Positions 7,840 through 14,941 of a DNA stretch of 39,965 nt are shown here, piece by piece. The position numbers and the translations under genes were made by a program. The first letter of the stretch is position 1; the number at the start of each line of letters is the position of its first letter. The notes beneath the pieces are model-generated. The model saw only the letters and a list, made by a program, of their open reading frames with translations. It did no database searches and was not told the origin of the DNA. Source of the stretch: Conexibacter sp. Its GTDB lineage: Bacteria; Actinomycetota; Thermoleophilia; Solirubrobacterales; 70-9. The stretch covers positions 1 to 39,965 of the forward strand of contig JADFCZ010000047.1 in NCBI GenBank assembly GCA_018263295.1, in the 5' to 3' direction.

Positions 7840-8355
7840 TCAGTCGAGGACCAGACCGACGCCGACGGAGGCGACCCGCAGCTTGCCGTGCTTGCGGTGG
7901 AGGCGGAAGTCGGTGACGGTGCGTCCCGGCTTGAAGGCGCCGACCCAGCAGTGGGCCACGCCGAACTCCTTCTTGCATTTCGCCCCCGCGACGCCCTTCT
8001 TGACCTGCTTCTTGGTCGAGCCGACGCCGACCCCGGACTCGGTCCGCTCTGACTCGTCCTTAGTGAAGATGGCCATGACCTTCGAGCGCTTCTGGGTCCC
8101 GTCGAAGCTCACCTTCGTCCGGCCGTACTTGAGCTGGACGAAGTCGAAGCCCCCGATCGGGCTGGTCAGAACCTGCTTTCGGTCCGGCTTGCCGAGCTTC
8201 GACCGGACCTGCTTCTGCGTCTTTCCGATCTTGGCTCCTCCGATTCCGACCTGGGGGACGATCTTCGCGTCCGCCGTCGCGACGAGCGCGAGCAGGAGGA
8301 CGGCGCCGGCCAAGGGGCCGAGCAGGCGTCTAGACGACAGATGAATCGCGAACAT
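7840..8355 (-). CDS. Secreted protein with SmpA/BLIP-like pattern
   Basis: A 171-residue protein with a signal peptide (residues 9-30, ending ATADA). The mature part begins VGIGGAKIGKTQKQVRSKLGKPD, a pattern (small-residue strand, IGxTxxxVxxxLGxP) seen in SmpA/BLIP-like folds, and a second VGSTKKQVKKGVAG copy occurs about 80 residues later, so the protein seems to contain two such modules. It is very basic, with two Cys in the second module (AKCKKEFGVAHCW). BLIP-like proteins bind other proteins, but no partner is indicated here. It is the first gene of a two-gene operon with the small secreted protein downstream. The ATG at 8355 lacks an obvious ribosome binding site. Confidence 0.7.
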   Translation of the reverse strand: MFAIHLSSRRLLGPLAGAVLLLALVATADAKIVPQVGIGGAKIGKTQKQVRSKLGKPDRKQVLTSPIGGFDFVQLKYGRTKVSFDGTQKRSKVMAIFTKDESERTESGVGVGSTKKQVKKGVAGAKCKKEFGVAHCWVGAFKPGRTVTDFRLHRKHGKLRVASVGVGLVLD

Positions 8356-8425
8356 GAAGGCAGCATTACGGCGGCGCGACTGCCATTCATCGGGGGCGGA
8401 TGCCGGTCCCGCTAGGTATTCAGCA

Positions 8426-8905
8426 CTAGGTCTGCGGCGGGCCGGGAACCAGCTGCGTCGACGCCAGGCTTCGATTCGCCCAGCGCTCGTCGCCGGTGAC
8501 CTCCTCGCCGAGCCAGGGGGGAGGGGAGAAGGCCTCGCCCGCCGCGACCGACGGGAACTCGATCTCGGCGACGACCAGCCCGCGGTGGGCGCCGCCGTAG
8601 ACGTCGATCTCGATCGTCGAGCCGTCGTGCTCCGCGTAGTGGCGGACCTTCTCGATACGACGGCCGGAGGTCAGCGGCCAGAGGGCCTCCAACTGCTCGG
8701 GCCCGAGGTCGATCTCGGTTTCGCCGCGCTCGAGGCCGCTGCCGGTCTTGACGGTCAGCTTCGCGCGGCCGCCGATCGAGCGGATCCGGACCTCGGCGTC
8801 GGGTCCGGTGGCCAGGTAGCCCTGTTCGATCGGCTCCGATCGGACCTCGTCCAGCCACTCCGGGGCGGCGGGGAGGACGAACTTGCGCTCGATCTCGGTG
8901 CCCAC
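8426..8905 (-). CDS. CYTH-domain protein (triphosphate tunnel metalloenzyme)
   Basis: A 159-residue single CYTH domain. The signature EIERKF at residues 4-9 (ExExK) is the metal- and triphosphate-binding motif of the family; further charged strands include AEVRIRSI, KLTVKTG, GETEID, STIEIDVY and VVAEIEF, matching the alternating acidic and basic residues that line the tunnel. Stand-alone bacterial members usually act as inorganic triphosphatases, sometimes on nucleoside triphosphates; adenylate cyclase activity is less likely. The start is GTG at 8905. It is divergent from the ZIP transporter gene with a 53-base gap. There is no CHAD domain, which accompanies many CYTH proteins near polyphosphate genes. 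Confidence 0.9.
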   Translation of the reverse strand: MGTEIERKFVLPAAPEWLDEVRSEPIEQGYLATGPDAEVRIRSIGGRAKLTVKTGSGLERGETEIDLGPEQLEALWPLTSGRRIEKVRHYAEHDGSTIEIDVYGGAHRGLVVAEIEFPSVAAGEAFSPPPWLGEEVTGDERWANRSLASTQLVPGPPQT

Positions 8906-8958
8906 CGCCGCAGCGTATCCCCGGCCGGGTAGGTTGGCGGCATGGAAGGGGTCTGCTG

Positions 8959-9696
8959 ATGGCGGGCGCGGCCGGTTGGGGCGCGATCGCCGCCTCCTCG
9001 CTGGTGATCGGAGCCCTGCTTGGGCTCCACCGGCGCTGGCCCGCTCGCCAGGTGGGCGTGGTTCTCGCCTTCGGCGCCGGCGCGCTGATCAGTGCAGTCA
9101 GCTTCGAACTGGCCGAGGAGGGCATCGCGGTCGGTGGTGCCGGCGGCGTCGGGGCCGGGCTTGCGGTCGGGGCGCTGAGCTACTACTCGGCGAGCAGGCG
9201 GCTCGACCGCGGCGGCGACCGCCAGGGCCACCGCGCGCCGTCGCGGGCCGGCGCCGCGCCCGGGGAGGGCGGCAACGCCCTGGCACTCGGTGCGACGCTC
9301 GACGGGATCCCGGAGCAGCTCGTCCTCGGGATCGGCCTGGCCGGAGGCGCCGGAGTCAGCGCCCCGCTGCTCCTGGCGATCTTCATCTCCAACCTGCCGG
9401 AGGCGATCGGCTCCGCGAGTGAGATGCACGAGTCGGGCCACCACAGCCGCCGCGCGATCCTCGGGTTATGGCTCGTGGTCGCGGTCGCCGTCACGGTCGC
9501 GACCGTCGCCGGCTACGCGCTCGCCGACGTCACCGGGCCCTCGTTCACCGCGGCGCTCGACGGCTTCGCGGCCGGCGCGCTGCTCGTGATGCTGATCGAC
9601 TCGATGATCCCCGAGGCGGCGAAGAAAGCCGGGCGCGTCGCCGGGCTGGTCAGTGTCCTCGGCTTCGCCGTGGCCGCCGGCCTCTCGAACATGTGA
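8959..9696 (+). CDS. ZIP-family metal transporter
   Basis: A 245-residue membrane protein of the ZIP family, which moves Zn, Fe or Mn into the cytoplasm. Seven to eight hydrophobic helices are seen. Two metal-site signatures are present in altered form: LDGIPEQ in helix IV (family consensus HNxPEG) and SNLPEAIGSASEM in helix V. The missing His in the helix-IV motif (Asp-Gly in place of His-Asn) may change metal preference. The loop between helices III and IV (residues 75-107) is basic and contains one His, unlike the His-rich loop of classical members. A GGAAGGGG ribosome binding site sits seven bases before the ATG at 8959. It may work with the iron loci, but no iron box is visible upstream. 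Confidence 0.87.
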   Translation: MAGAAGWGAIAASSLVIGALLGLHRRWPARQVGVVLAFGAGALISAVSFELAEEGIAVGGAGGVGAGLAVGALSYYSASRRLDRGGDRQGHRAPSRAGAAPGEGGNALALGATLDGIPEQLVLGIGLAGGAGVSAPLLLAIFISNLPEAIGSASEMHESGHHSRRAILGLWLVVAVAVTVATVAGYALADVTGPSFTAALDGFAAGALLVMLIDSMIPEAAKKAGRVAGLVSVLGFAVAAGLSNM

Positions 9697-9717
9697 GCGG
9701 ACCGAGCCGCCCGGGCA

Positions 9718-10053
9718 TCAGTGGTCGAAGACCGTGATGCAGCCGGTCAGCGTCGCCGGGGTCCCGACCTCGGCTTCGCCTCCGGCCGGGGTGGCCGTCC
9801 AGCAGCCGAACCCGTTGACGGTGACGTCGTAGTCGCGGTCCTGCGCCGGCGCGTCGCCGCTCGCCGAGCAGCTCCAGGCGTCATCGCCTTCCTCGGTGCA
9901 GTCGATCGCGGCTGCCGTGGTCAGCTTGTCGCCGAGCGAAGACGACATCGACCCCGCGGTGACGCCGATGAAGGGAGTCGGACGGAGGACGAAGACGGCG
10001 GCGAGGATGCCGACGACCAGGAGGGTCGCGATGTAGGGAAACGCGCGGCGCAC
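9718..10053 (-). CDS. Small membrane-anchored extracytoplasmic protein
   Basis: A protein of about 111 residues with one N-terminal hydrophobic segment (PYIATLLVVGILAAVFVL) and an exported domain of about 80 residues with four Cys (in DCTEE, SCSAS, GCWTA and GCITVFDH), probably two disulfides. I do not recognise the family. The start is uncertain: I use the GTG at 10053 because the frame further upstream would overlap the divergent DUF892 gene and its promoter and reads as non-coding. It is convergent with the ZIP gene (21-base gap). The product likely acts at the outer face of the membrane. Confidence 0.55.
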   Translation of the reverse strand: MRRAFPYIATLLVVGILAAVFVLRPTPFIGVTAGSMSSSLGDKLTTAAAIDCTEEGDDAWSCSASGDAPAQDRDYDVTVNGFGCWTATPAGGEAEVGTPATLTGCITVFDH

Positions 10054-10088
10054 GGCGGCAGACCAGCGTAGACGGGGAGCGGACGCCC

Positions 10089-10113
10089 GGTTAGGCGGGA
10101 GGACTACGGGTAC
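10089..10113 (+). promoter_or_regulatory. Sigma-B/F-type stress promoter of the DUF892 gene
   Basis: GGTTA (10089-10093), a 14-base spacer and GGGTAC (10108-10113) closely match the general-stress promoter consensus of actinobacterial sigma-B/sigma-F (GGTTT-N14/15-GGGTAT). Transcription would start near 10120, leaving a leader with an AGAGAGGA ribosome binding site at 10131-10138. The match is by eye. Confidence 0.55.
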
Positions 10114-10146
10114 GCCACGGGCAAGCAACGAGAGAGGAATCAACCG

Positions 10147-10770
10147 ATGTCCGACCAGACCGCATCCCAGGCGAAGCTCGTCCAGTACCTGACCGAGGCC
10201 AACGGCAAGGAGAAGGAGCTCGAGACGGCGCTCGCCGCGCACATCGAGATCGCGACGCGCCCGGCCTACAAGAAACGGCTCCGCGAACACCTGAAGGAGA
10301 CCAAGCAGCACGCCAAGCAGACCGAGCGACGGCTCAAGCAGCTGGGCGGCGACGTCAGCATCCTCGCGAAGGCGGGCGGGCTCGCAAGCCGCGGCGTCGC
10401 CGCCGCCAAGGGCCCGCTTCACACCGTTCGCGGGACCGGCGAGGAGGAGCTTCAGCTCAAGAACGCGAAGACCGAGTACTCCGAGGAGCACGAGGAGATC
10501 GCGACCTACCTCGCGATCGAGATCCTCGCGACCGAGGTCGGCGACACCGACACCGCCAAGCTCGCGAAGTCGATCCGTCGCGACGAGGAGCGCATGGCCT
10601 CGTTCCTCGAGAAGCAGATCCCGGTCCTGACGAAGGCAGTCGCCAAGGCGGAGATCCCGGCCGCGGAGCGGAACGGATCCCGCGGAGGCCGGTCGCGATC
10701 AGGCGGTTCGCGAAAGCGCCCGGCCGGCCGCAGCGGCTCGACTCGGAAGACGGCGAAGAAGAAGGGCTAG
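10147..10770 (+). CDS. DUF892 (YciE/YciF) ferritin-like protein with basic tail
   Basis: A 207-residue protein. Residues 5-165 match the DUF892/YciF ferritin-like four-helix family: [19 protein letters not shown], then [21 protein letters not shown], and the later [18 protein letters not shown] and [16 protein letters not shown] helices, whose Glu/His residues are those expected at a di-metal site. The function is not settled; members are induced by osmotic and oxidative stress. The last 35 residues are unusual: a low-complexity Arg/Lys/Ser/Gly tail ending in RKTAKKKG, like the DNA-binding tails of histone-H1-like proteins and some Dps proteins. A sigma-B-type promoter at 10089-10113 and an AGAGAGGA ribosome binding site support stress control. 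Iron storage or DNA protection is a reasonable inference. Confidence 0.85.
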   Translation: MSDQTASQAKLVQYLTEANGKEKELETALAAHIEIATRPAYKKRLREHLKETKQHAKQTERRLKQLGGDVSILAKAGGLASRGVAAAKGPLHTVRGTGEEELQLKNAKTEYSEEHEEIATYLAIEILATEVGDTDTAKLAKSIRRDEERMASFLEKQIPVLTKAVAKAEIPAAERNGSRGGRSRSGGSRKRPAGRSGSTRKTAKKKG

Positions 10771-11600
10771 AGCGTTTCGATCGGGACGCCGATGATCCCG
10801 AGCCGGCGGGTCAGCCCGTCGAGCGCGAACTGCCTGACCTCGTCGGTGCCGACGCCGAGGCGCTCGAGGTCGGGCCCCTCGTCGCCGGCGCCGCCGAGGG
10901 CCTCGGCGACCGAGGGCAGGAGGTCGCGCAGGGTCTGACGGACGGTGTCGGCCTGCTCGGGGTGCTCGCGCACCGTCTCGCGGAGGAACCAGACCCCGTA
11001 ACCGATGTGACGGGTCTCATCGTGGTGGATCTTCGAGTAGCCGTCCACGAACCCGGTGAGCAGCTCCTGTTCCTCGAGGTAGCCGGTGATGAACCGGAAC
11101 GAGGTCAACCCGAGCGTGCTCTCGAGGATCAGGTGGTAGATCGTCACGAAGCGGACCTTGGTGGCGAGGTCGCCCGGCGCCGCCAGGAGCTTCTCGTGAG
11201 CGGCCACGAGCTCGTCGTCGAATATGTGGCGGAAGGCGTCGGAGACCTGCTCGCGCGCTCGGGCGACGTGGGCGGCGATCACCTCGGGCGACGCGATGAC
11301 CTCGTCGCGGAAGCGGGCGTAGAACTGCATGTGGCGAGCTTCGTCGACCTGCTGGGTCGACAGGAAGGTCGCCTCCTCCTCGGAGCAGTGGGCGCCGACG
11401 AGCCCCGAGAACTTCGTCGTGATCCGCTCCTCGGCCACCATCAGCGACGACAGTGCCCAGTAGATCAGCGCCCGGTCCTCCTCGGCCATCGCCTCCCACT
11501 GCTCCCGGTCGCGATCGAGGTCGATCGAGAAGGGGTTCCACTGCGAGTCCTCCCAGCGCCGGTAGAGCGTCTGCGGATCGTTGAGCTGGATGTCGCTCAT
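10767..11600 (-). CDS. R2lox-like di-metal oxidase (ferritin-like)
   Basis: A 277-residue helical protein of the ribonucleotide-reductase R2-like ligand-binding oxidase type (compare M. tuberculosis Rv0233). All six metal ligands are present: Glu57 (in VAEERI), Glu87 and His90 (DEARH), Glu160 (LILES), Glu195 and His198 (DETRH). Tyr155 sits five residues before Glu160, as does the cross-linked Tyr of R2lox; its partner Val is Ile60 here. R2lox proteins have a Mn/Fe centre that activates oxygen and hold a lipid-like ligand; their substrate is unknown. The gene is the third of arsR-arsM-R2lox: its ATG at 11600 overlaps the arsM stop (ATGA), so the two are translationally coupled. It convergently overlaps the DUF892 gene by four bases. 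Confidence 0.85.
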   Translation of the reverse strand: MSDIQLNDPQTLYRRWEDSQWNPFSIDLDRDREQWEAMAEEDRALIYWALSSLMVAEERITTKFSGLVGAHCSEEEATFLSTQQVDEARHMQFYARFRDEVIASPEVIAAHVARAREQVSDAFRHIFDDELVAAHEKLLAAPGDLATKVRFVTIYHLILESTLGLTSFRFITGYLEEQELLTGFVDGYSKIHHDETRHIGYGVWFLRETVREHPEQADTVRQTLRDLLPSVAEALGGAGDEGPDLERLGVGTDEVRQFALDGLTRRLGIIGVPIETL

Positions 11601-12391
11601 CGCGGCAACGAGGCCCTGACGATCGCCGACGACGCCTGCTCGTGGACCCGGTGGGTCTCCTCGATCACGACGTCCTCGAATCCGGCTGCCTCGAGGCCGG
11701 CCGCGAACTCGTCGCGGGTCAGCGCGCCGGCGATGCAGCCCGTCCACTGCTCCATGTCGTGCCGGGTTTCCTCGCTCATGCCCGGATCGGCGACGACGTC
11801 GCTGACCGCGAAGCGCCCGCCGGGACGGAGGACCCGGGCTGCCTCTCGTAAGACGCTGGACTTGTCGCCCGAGAGGTTGATCACACAGTTGGAGATGATC
11901 ACGTCGACCGAGTCGTCCGGGAGGGGGATCGACTCGATCTCGCCCTTGAGGAATTCGGCGTTCTCGACACCGGCCTCGCGTTGGTTCGCGCGGGCCAGTT
12001 CGAGCATCTCGTCGGTCATGTCGAGCCCGTAGGCCCTGCCGCTCGGCCCGACCCGGCGCGCGGTGAGCAGCACGTCGATCCCGCCGCCTGAGCCGAGGTC
12101 CAGAACCGTCTCACCCTTCTGCAGCTCTGCGACCGCGGTCGGGTTCCCGCATCCGAGCGAGACGAGCTTCGCCGCGTCGGGGAGCTCGTCGCGGTCGGCG
12201 GTCCCGTAGAGCGCGGCACCGAAGACCTGCTTCTGCTCCTCGGTGATGTTCGCCGGGGGGGCGGTGCTGCAGCAGCCGGATGCCGTTTCCGAGGCGACTG
12301 CGTTCGCCGCCGCCGCATAGCGGCTGCGAACGGTCTCGCGTACGTCATCGCTGCGTCCGGGTCCGCAGCAAGTGGTGGTCAGATCAGCCAT
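11597..12391 (-). CDS. arsM: Arsenite S-adenosylmethionine methyltransferase ArsM
   Basis: A 264-residue cytoplasmic methyltransferase that adds methyl groups to arsenite using S-adenosylmethionine, giving volatile or exported methylarsenicals. The SAM-binding motif DLGSGGGID spans residues 98-106, followed by GLDMTDEML. Arsenite-binding cysteines are visible at Cys81 (GCGNP), Cys169 (SNCVINL) and Cys219 (WTGCIAGAL), and a further pair, Cys40-Cys41, lies before the core in the position of the fourth conserved Cys. An N-terminal CC pair at 8-9 may help metalloid capture. Length is close to short bacterial ArsM proteins. The gene overlaps the end of arsR by 13 bases and the start of the R2lox gene by four bases, so all three are one operon. 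Confidence 0.93.
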   Translation of the reverse strand: MADLTTTCCGPGRSDDVRETVRSRYAAAANAVASETASGCCSTAPPANITEEQKQVFGAALYGTADRDELPDAAKLVSLGCGNPTAVAELQKGETVLDLGSGGGIDVLLTARRVGPSGRAYGLDMTDEMLELARANQREAGVENAEFLKGEIESIPLPDDSVDVIISNCVINLSGDKSSVLREAARVLRPGGRFAVSDVVADPGMSEETRHDMEQWTGCIAGALTRDEFAAGLEAAGFEDVVIEETHRVHEQASSAIVRASLPR

Positions 12392-12732
12392 GCGCTCAGT
12401 TCCTCCAGTGCTTCGGGCTCGACGTAGTAGTAGGCCCAGAGGCCGCGCCGCTCGGAGCCGACGATGCCGGCGTCGCGCAGCCTTTTCAGGTGATGGGAGA
12501 CGGTCGGCTGGGAGAGGTCGAAGAGCGGTACGAGCTCGCAGACGCAGACCTTGCCCGCGTGCTTGCGCAGGACGTCGACCAGCTGCATCCGGACCGGGTC
12601 GCCGAGGGCCTTGGCGACCTCCGCCATCCGCTCCGCCTGCGCCCGCTGGATGTCGGGGTAGACGACCGGCTCGCAGCAGGGCTCGCCGGCCGGCCGCTTG
12701 GTCTTCGGCGCGAGTTCCAGATCGACAGTCAT
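12379..12732 (-). CDS. arsR: ArsR-family arsenic-responsive repressor
   Basis: A 117-residue winged-helix repressor of the ArsR/SmtB family, predicted to release DNA when arsenite binds. CVCEL (Cys63, Cys65) is the alpha-3 metalloid site of classical ArsR; an N-terminal Cys19-Cys20 pair may give the third ligand. The recognition helix SQPTVSHHLKRLRDAGIV and the wing ERRGLWAYYYV are typical. ATG at 12732 appears to be the first base of the transcript: TTGACA at 12763-12768 and TATATG at 12740-12745 (minus strand, 17-base spacer) put the transcription start at or within a few bases of the ATG, and no ribosome binding site precedes it. Autoregulation is likely because the promoter overlaps the dyads at 12731-12768. 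The gene is divergent from arsC. Confidence 0.93.
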   Translation of the reverse strand: MTVDLELAPKTKRPAGEPCCEPVVYPDIQRAQAERMAEVAKALGDPVRMQLVDVLRKHAGKVCVCELVPLFDLSQPTVSHHLKRLRDAGIVGSERRGLWAYYYVEPEALEELSAWLI

Positions 12733-12777
12733 CGATCTACATATATCGATTGAAATCACATCTGTCAATGCAATAGT
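12731..12777. promoter_or_regulatory. Divergent ars promoters and ArsR operator region
   Basis: This AT-rich patch in a GC-rich window separates arsR (-) from arsC (+). Minus strand: TTGACA (12763-12768), 17 bases, TATATG (12740-12745). Plus strand: TTGAAA (12750-12755), 16 bases, AATAGT (12772-12777), a weaker fit. Dyads: ATCGAT at 12731-12736 and 12745-12750; TTGA at 12750-12753 and TCAA at 12765-12768. One repressor bound here could block both directions. Confidence 0.65.
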
Positions 12778-12786
12778 CTGGCGCCC

Positions 12787-13194
12787 GTGAGCGACGAGCG
12801 CCCGACGATCCTCTTCGTCTGCGTGCACAACGCGGGCCGCAGCCAGATGGCGGCGGGCCTGACGCGCCGGCGCGCCGGCGATCGGGCGGTCGTGCGCTCG
12901 GCCGGCTCCGATCCGGCCGAGACGGTCAATCCCGCGGCGGTGGATGCGATGGCCGAGGTCGGCGTCGACATGGGCGACGCGGTGCCGGCGCTGCTCGAGA
13001 CGGACTCGGTCGCGGAGGCGGACGTAATCGTCACGATGGGGTGCGGCGACGCCTGCCCGGTCTTCCCGGGCAAGCGCTACGAGGACTGGGAGCTTCCGGA
13101 TCCGGCCGGGAGGCCGCTCGCGGAGGTGCGCGAGATCCGCGACGAGATCGGCCGGCGGGTCGAAGCGCTGCTCGCCTCGCTCGGCATCGAATGA
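12787..13194 (+). CDS. arsC: Arsenate reductase, low-molecular-weight phosphatase type
   Basis: A 135-residue enzyme that reduces arsenate to arsenite. The phosphatase loop CVHNAGRS has catalytic Cys12 and Arg18 (CX5R). A second Cys pair, Cys86 and Cys90 in GCGDACP, fits the Cys relay of thioredoxin-coupled ArsC enzymes, and the Asp-Pro general acid lies in WELPDP near residue 105. The start is GTG at 12787. The arsC stop codon overlaps the aquaporin start (ATGA), so the two are co-translated: the reductase makes arsenite and the channel lets it leave. Transcription probably starts close to the GTG from the divergent ars promoter region. Whether the electron donor is thioredoxin or mycoredoxin cannot be read from sequence. 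Confidence 0.92.
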   Translation: MSDERPTILFVCVHNAGRSQMAAGLTRRRAGDRAVVRSAGSDPAETVNPAAVDAMAEVGVDMGDAVPALLETDSVAEADVIVTMGCGDACPVFPGKRYEDWELPDPAGRPLAEVREIRDEIGRRVEALLASLGIE

Positions 13195-13913
13195 CCGCTC
13201 CGCTGCAGAGGCGCCTGCTCGCCGAGCTGCTCGGCTCGGCCTACCTGACGGCGGCGGTGATCGGATCGGGGATCGCCGCGGCGAACCTGTCGCCCGGGGA
13301 CACCGGGCTGCAGCTCCTCGAGAACGCCGTGGCGACGGCGGCGGCCCTGTTCACGATCATCCTCATGTTCGGCCCGGTGTCGGGCGGGCACTTCAACCCC
13401 GTCGTCACCTTCGTCGACTCGGCGTTCGGCGGTATCTCGCGCCGGCATGCGCTCGCCTATCTGCCGGCCCAGGTCGCCGGGTGCGCGCTCGGGGCGGTCG
13501 TCGCCAACCTGATGTTCGACCTCGACGCGATCACAATCTCGGAGACGCACCGCGCGACTCCGGCGCACCTGTTCTCGGAGGTGATCGCGACGCTCGGCCT
13601 GATCGTCGTGATCTTCTCGCTCGCGCGGACCGGGCGGAGCAGCCTGGCGCCGGCGGCGGTCGGCGCCTACATCGGCGCGGCCTACTTCTTCACGAGCTCG
13701 ACCAGCTTCGCGAACCCGGCGATCGACTTCGGCAGGATGTTCTCGGATACGTTCGCCGGCATCGCGCCGGCGTCCGTACCCGGCTTCGTCGTCGCTCAGG
13801 TGGTCGGGGGGATCCTGGCGTTCAGCCTGATCCGCCTGCTCTATCCGGACATCACCCCGGAGGAGGCGGCGGATGCGGTGATGCCGCACGGCGAGGGCGC
13901 CGAGGCCGCCTGA
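13191..13913 (+). CDS. Aquaporin (MIP family), probable arsenite channel
   Basis: A 240-residue six-helix channel. The two half-helix motifs are GGHFNPVVTF (residue ~69; NPV in place of NPA) and SFANPAIDFGRMF (residue ~175; NPA). In most aquaporins the second motif is NPAR and the Arg forms the selectivity filter; here Ile follows NPA, which should widen the pore or weaken ion exclusion. The gene overlaps arsC by four bases, like the arsenite-conducting AqpS of Sinorhizobium, which replaces an ArsB pump. I infer downhill efflux of arsenite made by ArsC. No ArsB, Acr3 or ArsA gene is seen in the window. The C-terminal 20 residues are acidic and cytoplasmic. Confidence 0.88.
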   Translation: MTAPLQRRLLAELLGSAYLTAAVIGSGIAAANLSPGDTGLQLLENAVATAAALFTIILMFGPVSGGHFNPVVTFVDSAFGGISRRHALAYLPAQVAGCALGAVVANLMFDLDAITISETHRATPAHLFSEVIATLGLIVVIFSLARTGRSSLAPAAVGAYIGAAYFFTSSTSFANPAIDFGRMFSDTFAGIAPASVPGFVVAQVVGGILAFSLIRLLYPDITPEEAADAVMPHGEGAEAA

Positions 13914-13942
13914 ACCGGCGCCGGTGGCCGGGGCGGCAGGTA

Positions 13943-13973
13943 GGTTTCGACGGTCGTTCCCCGCAACGAAACC
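13943..13973. repeat. GGTTTCG inverted repeat
   Basis: GGTTTCG at 13943-13949 and CGAAACC at 13967-13973 form a 7-base inverted repeat with a 17-base loop between the aquaporin gene and the next gene. The right arm continues back as GCAACGAAACC, resembling the arms of the two paired palindromes at 21968-22075, so this may be a third, degenerate copy of the same element. It could also act as a 3'-end hairpin for the arsC operon. Confidence 0.45.
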
Positions 13974-13997
13974 CCCGCAACTGAAGAGAGGAAACCC

Positions 13998-14630
13998 GTG
14001 AGAGAAGGATCGATGAGGAGGCTTGGCGGTCGCTGTGCCGTCGTGTTCGCCGCGGTCGCGATGGTGGCGGCGCTCGGCGCCTCGAGCGCAACGGCCGGTG
14101 CCGGTCAGAAGTGCCCGACGTTCCGCGTCCTGAACAACGACAAGATCGACGGGGTCTCGTTCCCGGCCGGGACGTACAACATGACCGCGAAGCGGATGGC
14201 CTGCCAGCAGGCGAGCGACTACTTCCGCCAGTTCCTCGCCGCCAACCAGAACTCGCTCCCGAGCGGCTGGAAGCTGTTCGCCAAGCGGCTGAAGTTCAAG
14301 AACTCGAAGCAGAACATCGCCTTCCGCGTCAAGCGCGTCGGTGGTGGCGGCGGCGGGGGTGGCGGCGGTGGCGGCGGCTCGACCACCGGCAAGTGCCCGG
14401 GCACCTTCCGGGTCCTCCACAACGACCGGATCAACAACCTGTCGATCCCCGCCGGCAACTACCAGATCCGCGTCAAGCGGATGGCGTGTCAGAGCGCCTC
14501 GAACAGCTTCAAGCAGTTCCTGAGCGCGCCCGGAAACGTCCTGCCGAAGGGCTGGAAGCTGATCAAGCCGAAGCAGAAGTTCAAGAACGCGAAGGGCGGC
14601 TACTCGTTCCGGATCAGCAGGGTGAGCTGA
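13998..14630 (+). CDS. Secreted protein with duplicated domain and polyglycine linker
   Basis: A 210-residue exported protein. A signal peptide (residues 7-34, ending ATAGA) precedes two homologous domains of about 76 residues, 39-114 and 133-209, joined by a run of 13 Gly (115-127). Shared positions include KCP.TFRVL.ND.I, PAG.Y, KRMACQ.AS..F.QFL, LP.GWKL and KFKN. Each repeat has two Cys, probably one disulfide per domain. I do not know the family or function; the basic, PAGxY-type beta pattern suggests an extracellular binding domain. GTG at 13998 follows GAGAGG with a 6-base gap; an ATG at 14013 is the alternative. It is convergent with csoR (13-base gap). Confidence 0.75.
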   Translation: MREGSMRRLGGRCAVVFAAVAMVAALGASSATAGAGQKCPTFRVLNNDKIDGVSFPAGTYNMTAKRMACQQASDYFRQFLAANQNSLPSGWKLFAKRLKFKNSKQNIAFRVKRVGGGGGGGGGGGGGSTTGKCPGTFRVLHNDRINNLSIPAGNYQIRVKRMACQSASNSFKQFLSAPGNVLPKGWKLIKPKQKFKNAKGGYSFRISRVS

Positions 14631-14643
14631 TCCGGAGGCCGCG

Positions 14644-14940
14644 TCAGCGGCTCTTGAGCAGGCGGGCGACCGCGTCCATCATCTCGGTAGTCCGCTCGTC
14701 GCGCTTGCCCTCGGACGCGGCGACGACGCAGTGACGGGCGTGGTCGTCGAGGACGGCGATCGCGACCCGGTCCAGGGCTGAGCGGATCGCCGAGATCTGG
14801 GTGAGGATGTCGATGCAGTAACGCTCCTCGTCGACCATGCGCTCGACGCCGTTGACCTGGCCGGCGATCCGCCGCAGGCGCTTCGTCAGATCCGCCTTGT
14901 CCTCGAGGTAGCCGGGGTGTTCAGATTCCATGCCGGCCAT
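14644..14940 (-). CDS. csoR: CsoR-family copper-sensing repressor
   Basis: A 98-residue all-helical metal-sensing repressor. Cys42, His67 and Cys71 reproduce the C-H-C Cu(I) site of M. tuberculosis CsoR with the same spacing (25 and 4 residues), so copper sensing is likely; DUF156 relatives that sense formaldehyde or sulfur lack this set. The N-terminal basic helix (KRLRRIAGQVNGVERM) is the DNA-binding face. The gene starts nine bases after the large FTR1 permease gene on the same strand, so read-through from the iron operon is possible. It also has its own palindromic operator (14942-14962) immediately upstream, implying autoregulation. No copper exporter, chaperone or oxidase follows; the next gene is convergent. 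Confidence 0.92.
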   Translation of the reverse strand: MAGMESEHPGYLEDKADLTKRLRRIAGQVNGVERMVDEERYCIDILTQISAIRSALDRVAIAVLDDHARHCVVAASEGKRDERTTEMMDAVARLLKSR

Positions 14941-14941
14941 T

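Noticed and set aside
10091-10099. TTAGGCGGG before the DUF892 gene as an iron box
   Set aside because: It equals the left nine bases of the first efeU box, but the right arm (CCTAA) is absent, and the bases lie within the stress-type promoter. Only a half-site by chance.
14343-14382. The GGC/GGT/GGG tract as a stand-alone microsatellite
   Set aside because: It encodes the Gly linker in frame between two conserved domains, so it is part of the gene.
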